Under the pieces are notes generated by a model that saw only the letters and a list, made by a program, of their open reading frames with translations, made no database searches and had not been told where the DNA came from. From Tetracentron sinense (lineage: Eukaryota; Streptophyta; Magnoliopsida; Trochodendrales; Trochodendraceae), in the NCBI GenBank assembly GCA_015143295.1, contig CM026571.1:31028505-31092504 (forward strand): 64,000 nt of DNA, read 5' to 3'. The translations under genes and the position numbers were made by a program. Below are positions 35,184 through 46,853 of this stretch, one piece after another. How positions within the stretch are numbered: position 1 is the stretch's first letter; every line of letters begins with the position of its first letter.

Positions 35184-35650
35184 GGAATATCTCCTGTTTC
35201 TCACAGTTCCTTTACTTAAGATCTTCAGGCCCTGACAAATCGAAAGACGGTGAAGAAGATTTCAGGACAATAACCATCTGAGAACTCCAAATTTCAGAAT
35301 ATTTAAGAAGCATTAGATCTTCGACAATCACTCTCGGCATACGGAGTCGTAGAAACCCTAGATCTGCGGCTTCGAAATGGATTTTTGTCGCAGAGAAAGC
35401 AGTTTTCTTTTTGGAGTAACAGAACTACAGAAAGATGGCTTTAAAAACTGCAACCGTGAGGGGTGAAAGTGAAACTGTCGGGAGAGAATATAGCAAAAAT
35501 AAATAAAGCTGACTGCAACTCAATGCACGTGCGATACAAAAAACACACGTGAGATGAAAATTGGGAAAAAAAGAGAGAAGGAATGCAAATCATAAGACGT
35601 ATCCGAGGTGATTACGGACTCGACCCCTATCGTACACGTGCTCAAATCAT
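35184..35650 (-). promoter_or_regulatory. SH3P1: SH3P1-like 5' leader and upstream region with G-boxes
   Basis: Sequence upstream of the ATG (reading from high to low coordinate). Three perfect CACGTG G-boxes lie at 35526-35531, 35546-35551 and 35635-35640, about 340-460 bp before the start codon. A weak TATATT box lies near 35490. G-boxes are bound by bZIP and bHLH factors in plants. The transcription start cannot be fixed from the sequence. Confidence 0.55.
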
Positions 35651-35659
35651 TTAAATGAT

Positions 35660-36011
35660 AGAGTCAATTCCTCTACCGTGATAACCGGATTTGACAGATC
35701 CGGTTATCACTCCTAGAGGTCGCCACGTGTCTCCTTTGACACCCCTTAACCGTGGGTAAGGTTCACCCACCCCTAGGGTTATTAACACACTCATTTTTGG
35801 TCTTTTTTTAAAATTAAAAAACTGTTTTTGGAGTTTTTTAATATTAAAAAAAGTTTTTAAATTTTTAAGAAAGAATTAATATTTAAAAAAAAATCAAAAA
35901 TGGGTGGGTGAAGCTTACCCATTGTTAAGGGGTGTCAAAGGAGACACGTGGTGACCTCTAGGGGTGATAACTGGATTTGCCAAATCCGGTTACCGGAGAT
36001 GATTTAGCTCC
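35660..36011. mobile_element. MULE-type foldback MITE, 352 bp
   Basis: Inverted arms of about 120 bp share ATAACCGGATTTG, GAGGTCGCCACGTGTCTCC and TTTGACACCCCTTAAC. A perfect 9-bp duplication, ttaaatgat, flanks it (35651-35659 and 36012-36020). Each arm holds one CACGTG (35724 and 35945). It lies immediately upstream of the SH3P promoter region. Confidence 0.85.
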
Positions 36012-36344
36012 TTAAATGATTTATAAGCAGGGACTGGTATTCTGCCCCTCGCCTGGGGGGGTTGTCTTGATTCCTTAAGGTTGGGCGAATGAAAAGAAAA
36101 CAAACGTAAATTTTCTCTCCAAATAACCAATGAATAGATTATTTGGGAAAAAATTTATCACCGTTGAGAAAGTGCAAGAAGATGAAAGTCTGTTTCTTGT
36201 ATACCCAACATTAAAAAAAAAATGTTACTTTTCTTTTATTTTTTCTCACTTTCTCGCCAAACGAACACACCCTTAAATATGAGGGAGAGTTTTGTGTCAA
36301 GAACCCCGAGCAGAGCTCTCATTTACTGTAAAATGGTTGGCAAT
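36012..36344. other. Intergenic, unassigned
   Basis: AT-rich sequence with poly(A) runs; nothing recognised. Confidence 0.35.
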
Positions 36345-37300
36345 CTTATAACTAAGGCTGCATTCAAGCCAAAGCTAGCTTGATGGCTCGACTTGTTTGA
36401 GCTAAGGTCAAGCTGGCATTTCAGCTCGAACGAATCCAGCCAAACTTTTCTTTGAGCTCAAATATTTAAACAAGTCAAGCTCAAGCTAGACCATGTTCGT
36501 CTCTGCTTGACTCAGCTTGGCTCAAAGCTCGGCTTATTTAAAGCTTGGTTTGGCTTGAGCTCAACTCATCTCTCAAAATATATATATATATATATATATA
36601 TAATATTTTTGATGATGTTATTTATAGTAATACAAATTAATATTTCAAACATTTCTTTATTTTTATTTGTAATAAATTTATAATAAATAAGTTGAAGAGA
36701 TAATAATGACAAAAAAAAGTTTAAGAAATTAAAAGCAAAAACTCTGATTTGAATCTATACTCTTTGGGTCAAAGGACTACTCTTAAATGTTATTTTCGTA
36801 TGTAAATGTATTTAGTGATTATTGGTTGCATGTCACTTTATTAAGACAAAACTCTTTTTTTTTTTTCAGTTAACCACAAGAACACACACTATACCCAACA
36901 CACATGCCCCAGGCCATAAGGCCATTGCACCCACACACCCTCTCAAAAAAACCTTTTATGCATTAGGAGTTTGAGTGTTAACATGAAGCAGAGCTTTGAT
37001 TCAAGCGCGAGAGCTTTATAATTATAGAGAGAAGTAATAACAATTTTTTAAGAAATATCCCTCCATAGTTATAAGTAAGGGTGTATTCAAGCCGAGCTTA
37101 GCTAAGTTTGAGCTTGTCTTGAACATGCTCAAGCTCGGCTTGAGTTTGGCTTGAGCTTGATTCGAGCTCGAATGTTTAAGCTTGAGCTTCTTGAACAAAT
37201 TTGATTGAGCTTCGTTCAAGCTCAAACTTTATTCAAGCCGAGTTGAGCTTGGGTTGGCTCAAGCTTGATTGACTCAATTATTTCATTTAATTTTACATAA
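36345..37300. repeat. Two AGCTCGGCTTGAGC-rich repeat blocks
   Basis: Blocks at about 36350-36560 and 37075-37275 begin with similar sequences (CTGCATTCAAGCC and GTGTATTCAAGCC) and are packed with CAAGCTCGGCTTGAGC-like palindromes in the same orientation. These resemble termini of a hAT-type MITE family. The first block ends in a (TA)n run. No target duplications were found. Confidence 0.5.
36572..36602. repeat. (TA)n microsatellite
   Basis: About fifteen uninterrupted TA units. Confidence 0.9.
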
Positions 37301-37668
37301 TTTTAATAAAAGTGTTGAAAATTTAAAAGAATGTTAACTGAGGTGGTAGTGAACAAAAGAGCCAAAATCCAACACGTCGTTGACCTCAAATTTTTAAGAT
37401 AAGGTATTGACAAAAAAGGAAGAAGTGAGAAACAATCTTCAACACCTCTAAACTCCTCCCAATTAATGAACGTAATAATCTTAGCTTGACTAGAGAAGGT
37501 TTACCATATTCTTATTGACAATCCCAAATCAATATGCAATGTTGTTTATGGAGTATATGATATGTTTCATGTTTACAACTTGTGCATGCTCCAATAGCAA
37601 GGTGTACTCCTCTTATGATCATGCCTTATCGCCGGTTGGATACTTTTCTCAAGGTGACGTGGCATGAG
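37301..37668. other. Intergenic, unassigned
   Basis: No gene or element recognised apart from the target duplication at its right end. Confidence 0.35.
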
Positions 37669-38449
37669 CAAGGGCGGAGCCAGGATTTTTTCATTGGGAG
37701 GGCCAAAATACAAGTATAAAAAAAAAAAAAAAAATTTGATTTGAGGGTATGGAATTTGGGGGTTCGAGGGCGTAGTGATAGCCCCAGAATCCACCATCTA
37801 TCCCAAAAGCCGCGACTGATGGGAAGGGCTTCATCTTTGTACTTAAACTTGTGTTCGTGGCGGTCAGTCCACTGGTGGTTAGTCCAGAGCCTTAAGGGAG
37901 ATGCGGCATAAATGCCAACACGTAGCCCCCGATAAATTTATTTTTGGGGTAGTTTTTTTATTTTGAAATTTTTTTTCCCCGGTAATGCCTTTGAGGTCGC
38001 CACGTGTCTCTATTAATACTCCTTAATTGTGGTTAAGATTCACCCACCTATCTTTGGTTTTAAAAAAAAAATCAAATTTCTTTTCGAACCCTAGTTTAAA
38101 ATTCACTAACTCCTAAGGTTAAAATTATTTAAATATTTTTTTCTAAAAACCAAGGATAAGTAGGTGAACCCTGAGATTGGGTGAATTTTAACCATAGTTA
38201 AGGGGTGTCAATAGGGACATGTGGCAACCTCAAGGGCATAAGGGGACTCCATTGGGGGGCCCACTATATATATGACAAAAAAATTGGGGGGCCACTATAT
38301 TATATAGGACAAAAAAAAATTTGGGGGGGGGGGGGGCAAGTATGCTAAAACAAAAAAATTAATATACTACATTAATAAGGATTTCCAAAAAATGTGGGGG
38401 CCATGCCCCCCCCCCCCCCCCCCCCTCCCCCCCGGGCGGTCCGACCCTT
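37669..38449. mobile_element. hAT MITE with an internal MULE-type MITE
   Basis: Left end CAAGGGCGGAGCCAGGATTT; right end (rc) begins AAGGGTCGGACCGCCC. A perfect 8-bp duplication, ggcatgag, flanks it (37661-37668 and 38450-38457), which is typical of hAT. It contains long A, G and C homopolymers and a nested copy of the CACGTGTC MITE family at about 37978-38255. No transposase. Confidence 0.75.
37978..38255. mobile_element. MULE-type foldback MITE, CACGTGTC family
   Basis: Arms share TGAGGTCGCCACGTGTC (left) and TGAGGTTGCCACATGTC (right, rc), followed by TTAATTGTGGTTAAGATTCA-like sequence. Borders are approximate since the duplication is unclear. Nested in the hAT MITE. Confidence 0.65.
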
Positions 38450-38543
38450 GGCATGAGGTTCACTTATCATTACTAACCCTAATGATTTGGTATACCTAAG
38501 AAAAATAAGAAAATGAAAATAATGACTGCATCTATTTGATAAT

Positions 38544-41008
38544 TGTGAGCACGGATTTTTTACTCACTGAGATTTGAGATTAGAGTCGCCACTTATTAAT
38601 TCTGAGGGATAAGTCCCGGATTATGGATAAGGTCTTTAATAGTCTACTTGAGAGTCTAGGTAAGAGATTCGATTAAGTCTCAGGGAAGGTGTTAGGCACC
38701 TTGAGACCTCTATTTTGCAATGGTTACCTACTCCTTAGGTATAAACCAAATTAAAATCAAATTGTATTCAATGTCTAAGTGTTTAGAGTATATTAACCCA
38801 AGAAAGAAAAAGTCCTAATTAGGGTTGAACCCGGGTTAGGTTGCCTATGTACTCACAAATAGTGAGATCAGACTGAGCGTAGTTCTAGCAAATTAGCCTG
38901 TGTCAAGACTAAGGAGAGTGTGTGTGTGTGCACCGGGGTGACTAAGGGTCTAACCCGGGGGCTAGGTTTTGGTTGACCAGGTTGGTCAAGTGCATGGTTT
39001 GAGCCCGAAGGCCAAGGGTTAGTCTGGAAGATTAAGAGTTAGGCCCGGTAGGCCAAAGGTTAGTCCGGTAAACTAAAAGATACTTAATCGGAGTTAAGGA
39101 GAGAGTTAACCATGGTTAGGATTGCTAATCGGGGTTAATGAAAGAGTTAACCATGATTAGGGTTACTAATCGGGGTTTACGAGGTCCAAGGTCAGATTTT
39201 TGATCTTTTTACATTTTTCAGATGTTTTTGAGATTTTTCCAAGTTTTTTAAGGTTAAAGATGGTCTTAACCATGATTAAAAATTAATCCGGATCGAGTTA
39301 ACCCCAGTTAAAGGGTATGGTATGATCAAAGGTGGGCCCAGACAATATGGCAGGGTTTAAAATGGTCTCCTACCTGGTCTAGGCCATGTGCAAAGCCTAT
39401 TTACAGAAAACTAGAATTGGCGGTAGACTGTTTACCGTCAATTCCAAATCTTCACAGATTTAGAATGACGGTAGAGAGTTCACCGCCATTCTCAGTTATG
39501 TCTGGAAATGACTTTGTTGGTCAAGGGTAAGGTCAGGGGTGAACTCATAGGGTCTTGGACCCTTAAGGTCAATGAGGGGACTCTGCCAGGTGTCCTGGGC
39601 TTGTTGTGGGCCCAAGGTTTGGTCTAAAATGGGCCCACAGTGGCTTGTTACAGGGTAAAATAGAAAAACCCAGAATGTCGATAAATAGTTTACCGACATT
39701 CTGGAAAGTTTCCACTTTTGGGGGTTTTAATCATGGTTAAGCTACTAGGATAAGTCTGGAAGGACCAGGGTAGGTAGAGGGAAGTCTCAGGGACCTAGAA
39801 CAGACCCTGGAATGGACCAAGGTTCAACCAACTAGGGTCTACAGCTGCTGAAATGGGGATGGTTCATAATGGTGGTACTCTGTTTACCGTAATTCTAGAA
39901 GTTTTCCAAAAAATTAGATTTCTGCCCCGGGACAGAACCAGGCTGCTTCTAGAGGATCTCTCATGAACTGAGGGTCCCCCAGAAGTTTCAGAGAGGTGTC
40001 ATGCACGTAGGGGGGCCATGAGGTCGAAGCTTGAACCCTCAAGAGGGTCCCAATGCCTATGAAGAGGCAAGGAGACCTCTGTCCTTGGGTATAGAGTACC
40101 AAAATAAGAATAAAAAAAGGCCTCTGGAGTAGGACCAGAGGCTTACAATGCTTTAAACAAAACAAAGAAGAGGGGTAGGGGAATCCTACCTTGTTGACTC
40201 ACCGGAGGGAGGTTGTGCACGGTGGTGAAGGATTGAGGGAGGCCTAGGTAGCCCCTAGGTGCTCTTAGGATCTCTCCTAGGATGGAGGACAAGGCTGGTT
40301 TTGGGTTGCACAGCAATTCCACAGAGTTTTAATAATGGGGATTTTCGAAAGAGGACTTAAGGCTTGGGGAGGGGTTGTATTTATAGGATAAGGGGGACCT
40401 AAGATAGTTTAGGGATATTAAACAAGGGTGTAGGACATGAGGGAGGCAGAGCTGAGGTGTCCAGGGGGTTCCAGACAAGTTTCACGTAAACTCCAGGAAT
40501 TGCGATAATTCTAGTACCGCCATTCCTGTTCTAGGCCAAAAAAAGAATGACAGTAATGTTATTACCGCCATTTATGGATTTTTGCCCAAATAGGCCCAAC
40601 CCAGTCACTATTGGTCAAGGCACTGTAACTTTTGCCAAAAAAAAAATGACAGTAATGTTATTACAACAATTAATTGATTTTTCAAATTCTGCATGTGGGT
40701 CCCCCACCAACGGTCATCTAAGGTTTGTGGGTCCATGCTTGGGCCCACATGGTGATCTAGTTCTAGTTTTTGGGTTCCTAAGCTTGGAAATGAGCCTTGG
40801 GCCCTAGGGTTAAACTAGGGGTAAGGGTTTGACTAGAGTTGACTAGGGTTAATCTAGGGTTTGCTTAGGTTTAACTAGGGTTTTACTAAGGCTTGACTAG
40901 GGTTTGCCTAGAATTTGACTAAAGTTTGACTAGGGTTAATATAGCGTTTGATAATATTTAAGATGGTTAACCATGATTAGGAATGAGTGTAAAAATTGGG
41001 TGCTTACA
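38544..41008 (-). mobile_element. Solo LTR, about 2.47 kb
   Basis: Ends TGTGAGCACGGA and, on the other strand, TGTAAGCACCCA give TG...CA termini. A TATAAATA box faces the minus strand near 40380, so the LTR is read as minus. The flanks ataat and gtaat differ at one base, so the 5-bp duplication is imperfect. There is no internal domain. It contains repeated CGGTA...TACCG motifs and a tandem GGTTTGACTAG tract. Confidence 0.65.
40806..40960. repeat. Tandem GGTTTGACTAG repeat
   Basis: About ten imperfect copies of an 11-17 bp unit (AGGGTTTGACTAG) inside the solo LTR. Confidence 0.75.
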
Positions 41009-41680
41009 GTAATGACTACAATACATCTATTTATTTATTTTATTTTTATGTTTTGGTTCAAAATACACTGTTAGGCTGTAATCCCAATTAGTATGGTTAG
41101 TACAATGTCAATAAAACAGGTAGATATTTCAATGGTCACACTCTTCTTGAATCAATCCCGGATCAAAGTTATGGTGTATTAGGTTTACACGATGGCGTAC
41201 TATTTTCAAAAGCAACAATCAAGAGGGGCATTGCTGATGCATCAAACAACATTAAAAAAGAAAAGAAAAAGTATGGAGTGGGATCCACACCTTTGAGCCC
41301 AAGAAAATCACTTTATTATATTTTATTTGGTTAGAAAAAAACATTTTGTTTCGACTAGATGAAAGAGATATTAGTATATTATTATTTTGCAAATACTTTA
41401 ATAAGGAAGTTGTTTTCCAGAAGAATGTCTTTACAAGGAATGAGGTAAATAAACCACTCTAGCTTGTATTTATTTTACTTTTTTTTTAATTATAGGAAGG
41501 CTTAGCAAAGATATAGCAATATGAGCTCTTTATGGATAATTTGTAGTAATATAATATAGATGAGATGACCTATAAATTGGAAAATAATCCCCTCCTCCGA
41601 GTGATGCGAGGAGAGCGTCTCAGTCCCTCTTTTACAAATACTTCAAAAAATTTAAACTCATATGGTTAAAATTTTTATAA
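41009..41680. other. Intergenic, unassigned
   Basis: AT-rich sequence; no gene or element recognised. Confidence 0.35.
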
Positions 41681-42060
41681 TGTATTTAAAAAAAAAAAAA
41701 ACCAAGGTTATATGATTGAATCCTAAGGGTTAATGAATCTTAACCACATTTAAAGAGTGTCAAAAGGGACACGTGTTGTGGGATGAGGGCTAGATGGTTT
41801 TGGTCTAGCGAGGGCCAGACCAAATCCCATTCCTATGGGAGCAGCAATACCCTTGACACCCGGAAAGTTGCGCAATTTTCCGGTGGTGCATGTTTGAGAG
41901 GAGTCCGGATCGTATTCAATCGGATCCAAGTTCAATCGCACCCACTAGTCCACACGTGTCCCTTTTAACTCTTTTTAATTATGATTAAGATTCTCTAATT
42001 CTTAAGGTTAAAGAATCAAACCATGATTTTAAAAAAAAAGAATTAAAAAAAACCTAACTC
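41681..42060. mobile_element. CACGTGTC-family MITE pieces
   Basis: Two half-arms in inverted arrangement: AAGGGACACGTGTTG near 41765 and CCACACGTGTCCCTTTTAAC near 41951, each with GGTTAAGATTC-type tails pointing outward. The TTCAATCGCACCCA block of the 24348 copy is also present. It may be two fragments or a rearranged copy. Confidence 0.55.
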
Positions 42061-42323
42061 AACATTTGGTACGCAAGAAAACGCACTTTTCTTTTCTTGT
42101 ACTTTCTCAGTAGTGACAACTTTCTCCAAATTTTGATGATTATTATTTTAAAAGAAAATTTTAGTTTTTTTTTTTTTTAAAATTTTCTTTCTTTTCTTTT
42201 CTCTCACCAATTTCCTTTTCAAACGAACACACCTTAAGAGTCAAAACTTTGTAACCAGAATTAAAGGACATTTAAAAGGCTTTGTGAGTGCCATTGAACT
42301 CTTCGGAATTCAATTGCAATTGT

Positions 42324-43560
42324 CGCGACCTGAAATCCCACCTATGAGTTAGGAGAGACTTTGTGCGTGACTATTCACATCAAACCATCCTGTAAACAAA
42401 CAAGGCATTCTATAGCGGAAGTGTAAACTGAACATCTCTTTACACAATATACTGTATCCTAAGTTTGTACAAAATAACAAAAATGAGTCAACATCCTCAC
42501 TCAACAAAAGAATACATCTCACTCGCTCTCATCACTCGACTCCGAAATAACCTGGATAAGGCCACCTATCAAGGGCCCTCTCCTCTGAAGCAAGATGCAC
42601 CGTAGGCTCCTCCTCATCGTACTCCTCCTCGACCCATGGCCCCGGAGCACATATATCAAAAGGACCTGCCGAAGATAACAATTCGACTGAGTATAGAATA
42701 CTCAACGTATACAAGATATTAGTTAACAATGCTATAAAGCAATAACATGCATACAATTTATCAAAATCGAAGAGCGTAGAGTGAAAACCGTACTTTGAAA
42801 CATATCATAAAACGTGCATAGTTTTTCAAAACTATCTTATAAGCGTACGTTGAAATCAAAACCGTATGAGAAACCGAACGTATGAGTTTATGAGTTCTAG
42901 TGAGAATCACAGTTCTTATGAGGTCTTTGCTTATGAGAATCAAACTTATGGGTTCTTATGAGATCGTATGAGTACTTATGAGATCTTTGCTTATGGGACT
43001 TATGAGCTTATGAGATTCCGTATGAGCTTATGAACTTATGAGCAAGACGATAGCACCATTAGTGACTTATGAGTCGGGTATGTAATAACCTTCATTGAAG
43101 GTATATAGAATAGGGCTGCCATGCATCATCCTTGATCAACCCTTTGTTTGGTATTATCAACTGTCTTATGAGATTACTTTGAGCCAAGTATTACATATCC
43201 TTGGATATGCCCTACCCTTGACCAATCCAACATTTGGCTTTATCAATGCTTTTGAGCTTGCGAGCTTATGAGTTTATTCTTATGGGCATGTGAACTTATA
43301 AACTTTCCGGATACTTGTACTTAAGAGAAAACATCGATCATGCAAGACATAAGTGCATAGAGTGCTTGTGAGCATCATGAGAGACTTAAAAAGCTTGGAA
43401 ACCTCGAAATATCTCATGGAATTTCATTTCAGAGAGGTAGCAAATTACACATGGGTTACTTAGCCTATTTTCATAAAAAACATCTCATTTCATCATTCTT
43501 TTATCAAAGAATTTACAACAAGGGTATTTTCATCAACCTGTTTGTTTATAAAATGGGTTG
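42324..43560. mobile_element. LTR-like fragment with CTTATGAG repeats
   Basis: Begins TGTCGCGACCTGAAATCCC and resembles the start of the 18451 solo LTR in layout. From about 42860 to 43380 it holds many copies of CTTATGAG(A/T). No right end or duplication was found, so this is tentative. Confidence 0.35.
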
Positions 43561-43861
43561 AAAAAAACAAACCCCAACCAACTCCAATAAGGAACATCTC
43601 AACATGAACCTGCCCGCCTACTAATTTACAGTAATTAAATAATATTCAAAATATAAATTAATTTGATTTGTTATGATAACATTTAAATTTAAATACCATA
43701 GAAAAACATTTAAATTTAATATAGGAAATAATTTCCTTAAGAGACAAGGATCCATAACCAATGGTATATTAGCCAACATCCTTTAAATAAGCGCATGGTA
43801 TCGTACAATTTTAATACTTTGTTGTTAAAATAAGTGCCAAAAGGATTTCCTTACGTTTGCT

Positions 43862-44632
43862 TTTTCTTTTTTTGGTAAAGAGGTATCCATTAAGTGTCAA
43901 AGATCTATTACAGGCTCCCTTGAAGGCCTAAACGTAAAGTCTGCCGGGAGGCAGAGAAGGAGTTGGAGATCAAAGTATCCTTGATGGGCTAACTATGAGA
44001 GCTTGCCGCGTAAGAGTATTGGCCAGAGCGTTGGCCTGTCGGTTGATGTAATGGAACTGACACTAATCGCAGAAGCCTTTCAAGTGTTGAATATCGGCAA
44101 TCATAGTGAGGGTATCCCTATACCGCTGATTGGAGTTCCCCAGGATAAGTTCCACTAGTTCTTTTGCTTCAGATTCAACAATAATTTAGTGTCGTTGGTT
44201 GGTTACTGCCACACAAATCCCGTGCCGAAGGGCCTCTGCTTCTGCAATTTTCGTAGAGCCATCGATGAGTGGTTTTGAGAATTGAAAAATAATGATGTCG
44301 TCATGATCCTGCACCACTCCACCTGCGCCCGCAGCTTTGCCATTGGTCAAGGTGGCACCATCAACATTGATCTTGAGCCATCATGTTGAGGGAGGTTGCC
44401 ACACTAACTGGTTAGGCTGGTGTTCACCCTGATTCAGCCGAGCTTCATAAGAACGTGAAAATTCAGTTGAGGAAGCTGCAACTAGGCCAATAGCTTTAAG
44501 GGCATTGGGAGTTCCACCATTGAAAACCACATCATTTCAATGCTTCTTGATTCCCCATAGGGTAGAGACTATGCGTATTGGTAGAGAAAAGGCTGCCTCC
44601 AGCTTGCTGGTCAGGTTCCTGCGAGGAGGGTT
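43862..44632 (-). pseudogene. LINE RNase H domain remnant
   Basis: Minus-strand reading gives the RNase H region near the end of plant L1 ORF2: LWGIKKH and NDVVFNGG near 44560-44520, WLKINVDGATLTNGKAAGAG near 44385-44325, then GGVVQDHDD, KIAEAEALRHGICVAV and the catalytic-type VESEAKELVELI near 44190-44150. A T-rich run at 43862-43876 marks the poly(A) end. A few stops interrupt it. The upstream part is separated by the solo LTR at 44633. Confidence 0.72.
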
Positions 44633-46848
44633 TGTAGGGGGATCTGGATAAAAATTTATGCGGAAACTGGATCCCCTAGATCTTAACACTATAGAAAGCA
44701 TCAAAATTATCTAAGAGTTTTAGTCATGTCACCTCAGTGAATGCTTTTCACTGGGGAAGTTAAATCCACTCGAATCGTCAGAACTCTTTGCAGAGATTTC
44801 TCCGAAAAAATACTAGAAGCTCGATCCTTATTCTTCGCTATCCCCACGAAGCTTTATAATCTCCTTTGAAGTTATTGAAGCAAGAGGGAGAAGATGGATC
44901 AATGGTGTAGACCTTCTATCACCAAAAATACTAAGGTTCAAAACCTTAGATTTGCAAAACCCAACTTTGGACCACCTAGTAGCTCACGAAAATCCCTAGG
45001 GGTATCCCCTAGGGCTCACGGTTTGGAGAGAGAAAGGAGAGGAGAGAAAAAATTCTGGAGAAAAGTGCTTAATGGTCTAGGGTGTTGGGGTATATATAGA
45101 CTAGGATCCTATCCTAATCCTACTCCAACTTGATCTTTTCTAGTAGGATTTATTAATTAACAATAACTCTTATTATTAATTAAATAAACTCCTAATTAAT
45201 CTATAACTACTTTAGTTATAGTAATCCTACTAATTAAAGAGTCTCTATTATAAGAGGATTCCTTAATTAAAAGAGATAGGTCAACATCCTAACTCAAAGA
45301 AGGAAACCTAGTCAAACTAGGAGACCAACACCAAGGGGGGACGTGAGCTTCTATGGGGCGTGGACTTTGGGGAGTTAAAACTCCCTTTTGTAATCTAATT
45401 ACAATTCCATCTTAATCCTTAATTGAATCCAACCATTGGATTTAAATTCCATAATTAAATGAATTATATTTCAACAATTATTCAATTAAACAAATCCTAA
45501 TCCAATTAGGATTCCTCAAGTGGGCGCCCCACCCTAGGGTTTAAACCCATGGGCTTTGGCCCATATTAAAGGTCCATTTTAATGGGTTTATGGATATGGG
45601 TCAAACCCATTTCCCCTTTAATTATGTTAATTAAATAATCGCTAAAATAATCCAAATGTTTAAATTAACAATTGATTTAAACAATAGATTAACTTTTAAT
45701 CTATTTAATTAAATGATTAACTTTTAATCACTTAAAATAATTGATTAAATTTTAATCAATTATTGAGCTTGTATTTCTTATGTGAGCACCTCCACATATT
45801 GCTCTGTGACATTCTTACCCTAACTTATCCAATGTTATCTCATTGACCCTAAACGGGAATTATATCGGAATTGCAAGTGACGTGAGATATCCATGATACA
45901 ATTGAATCCCAGTGTATGAACATTAACCATTACGGATCCCGCCACATGAATTTTTAAATTCGATTTATCCTTCCAAATACATTATCCCTAATGCGCCTTC
46001 GAGATTGACATACTATCTAACCCATAGCCCATTGCAAATCATCCGGGTTTCCAAGACTTACGATTAAGCCATGAGAAACAATTTCTCATGAAATTTTTTT
46101 TGAGAAAATCTTTTTATAAGTATAATACTTTTTAATAAAAGTATATTTCAAAACTTATTTTGTTTTCAAAATCACCTGCGTGGGATTTGAACTTAATCAA
46201 CTGTCTTACCCGGAATTTGGATAATCTCTCAAATTAATGAGCATGGATTTCTTGTTTGAAATTCATCATGACTCGAACAACTTTCTGACTATCCAACTGT
46301 CACTGTATTGTATTCCCTAAGTTAGAAAATACGTTGGTGGAATCAAAACAGTCAAATCACTGCTCAGTCATAGATGAACTCATCAGATCTAAGGATCATC
46401 AAAACCGTTCAATGTGAATGAGAGACCAACTATCTGATAGTATGTTTATGCAAGAGGTCTCTCTTTGAATGCAATCAGTCAGTGTACATTTAAGCACCCA
46501 TATGCTGATGTGTAGTATCCACTACAATAGTTCGAGATAGAACTACATCTCAACTATTGAGAACATCTTAGCATTCTGGCAGCCATATAAGTGAAGTGCC
46601 CAGCTTCACCCATAGCTGTAACTATATAAGGAACCGGAAAGTTATATCTGCCTGTGATAATTTAATTACATAACTTTCCTACAATATATCATATGGACCT
46701 TTATCGATATCTCATATCGTATAGATCATCTTATGATCATGGTCAATTACCCATAATGAATACACAATAGATTAAGAAGAAGCATTTATTAATCAAATTA
46801 ATAAGGTTCTAACAATCTAAATGACTTTTCTAGGCATCATGCCTAACA
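44633..46848 (-). mobile_element. Solo LTR, 2216 bp, same family as the intron 1 copy
   Basis: On the minus strand it starts TGTTAGGCATGATGCC and ends CCCCCTACA. A perfect 5-bp duplication, gggtt, flanks it (44628-44632 and 46849-46853). A TATATATA box facing minus lies near 45095. Shared blocks with the copy at 24628-32274 include the start and TTTCCGGTTCCTT. It interrupts the LINE RNase H remnant. Confidence 0.82.
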
Positions 46849-46853
46849 GGGTT

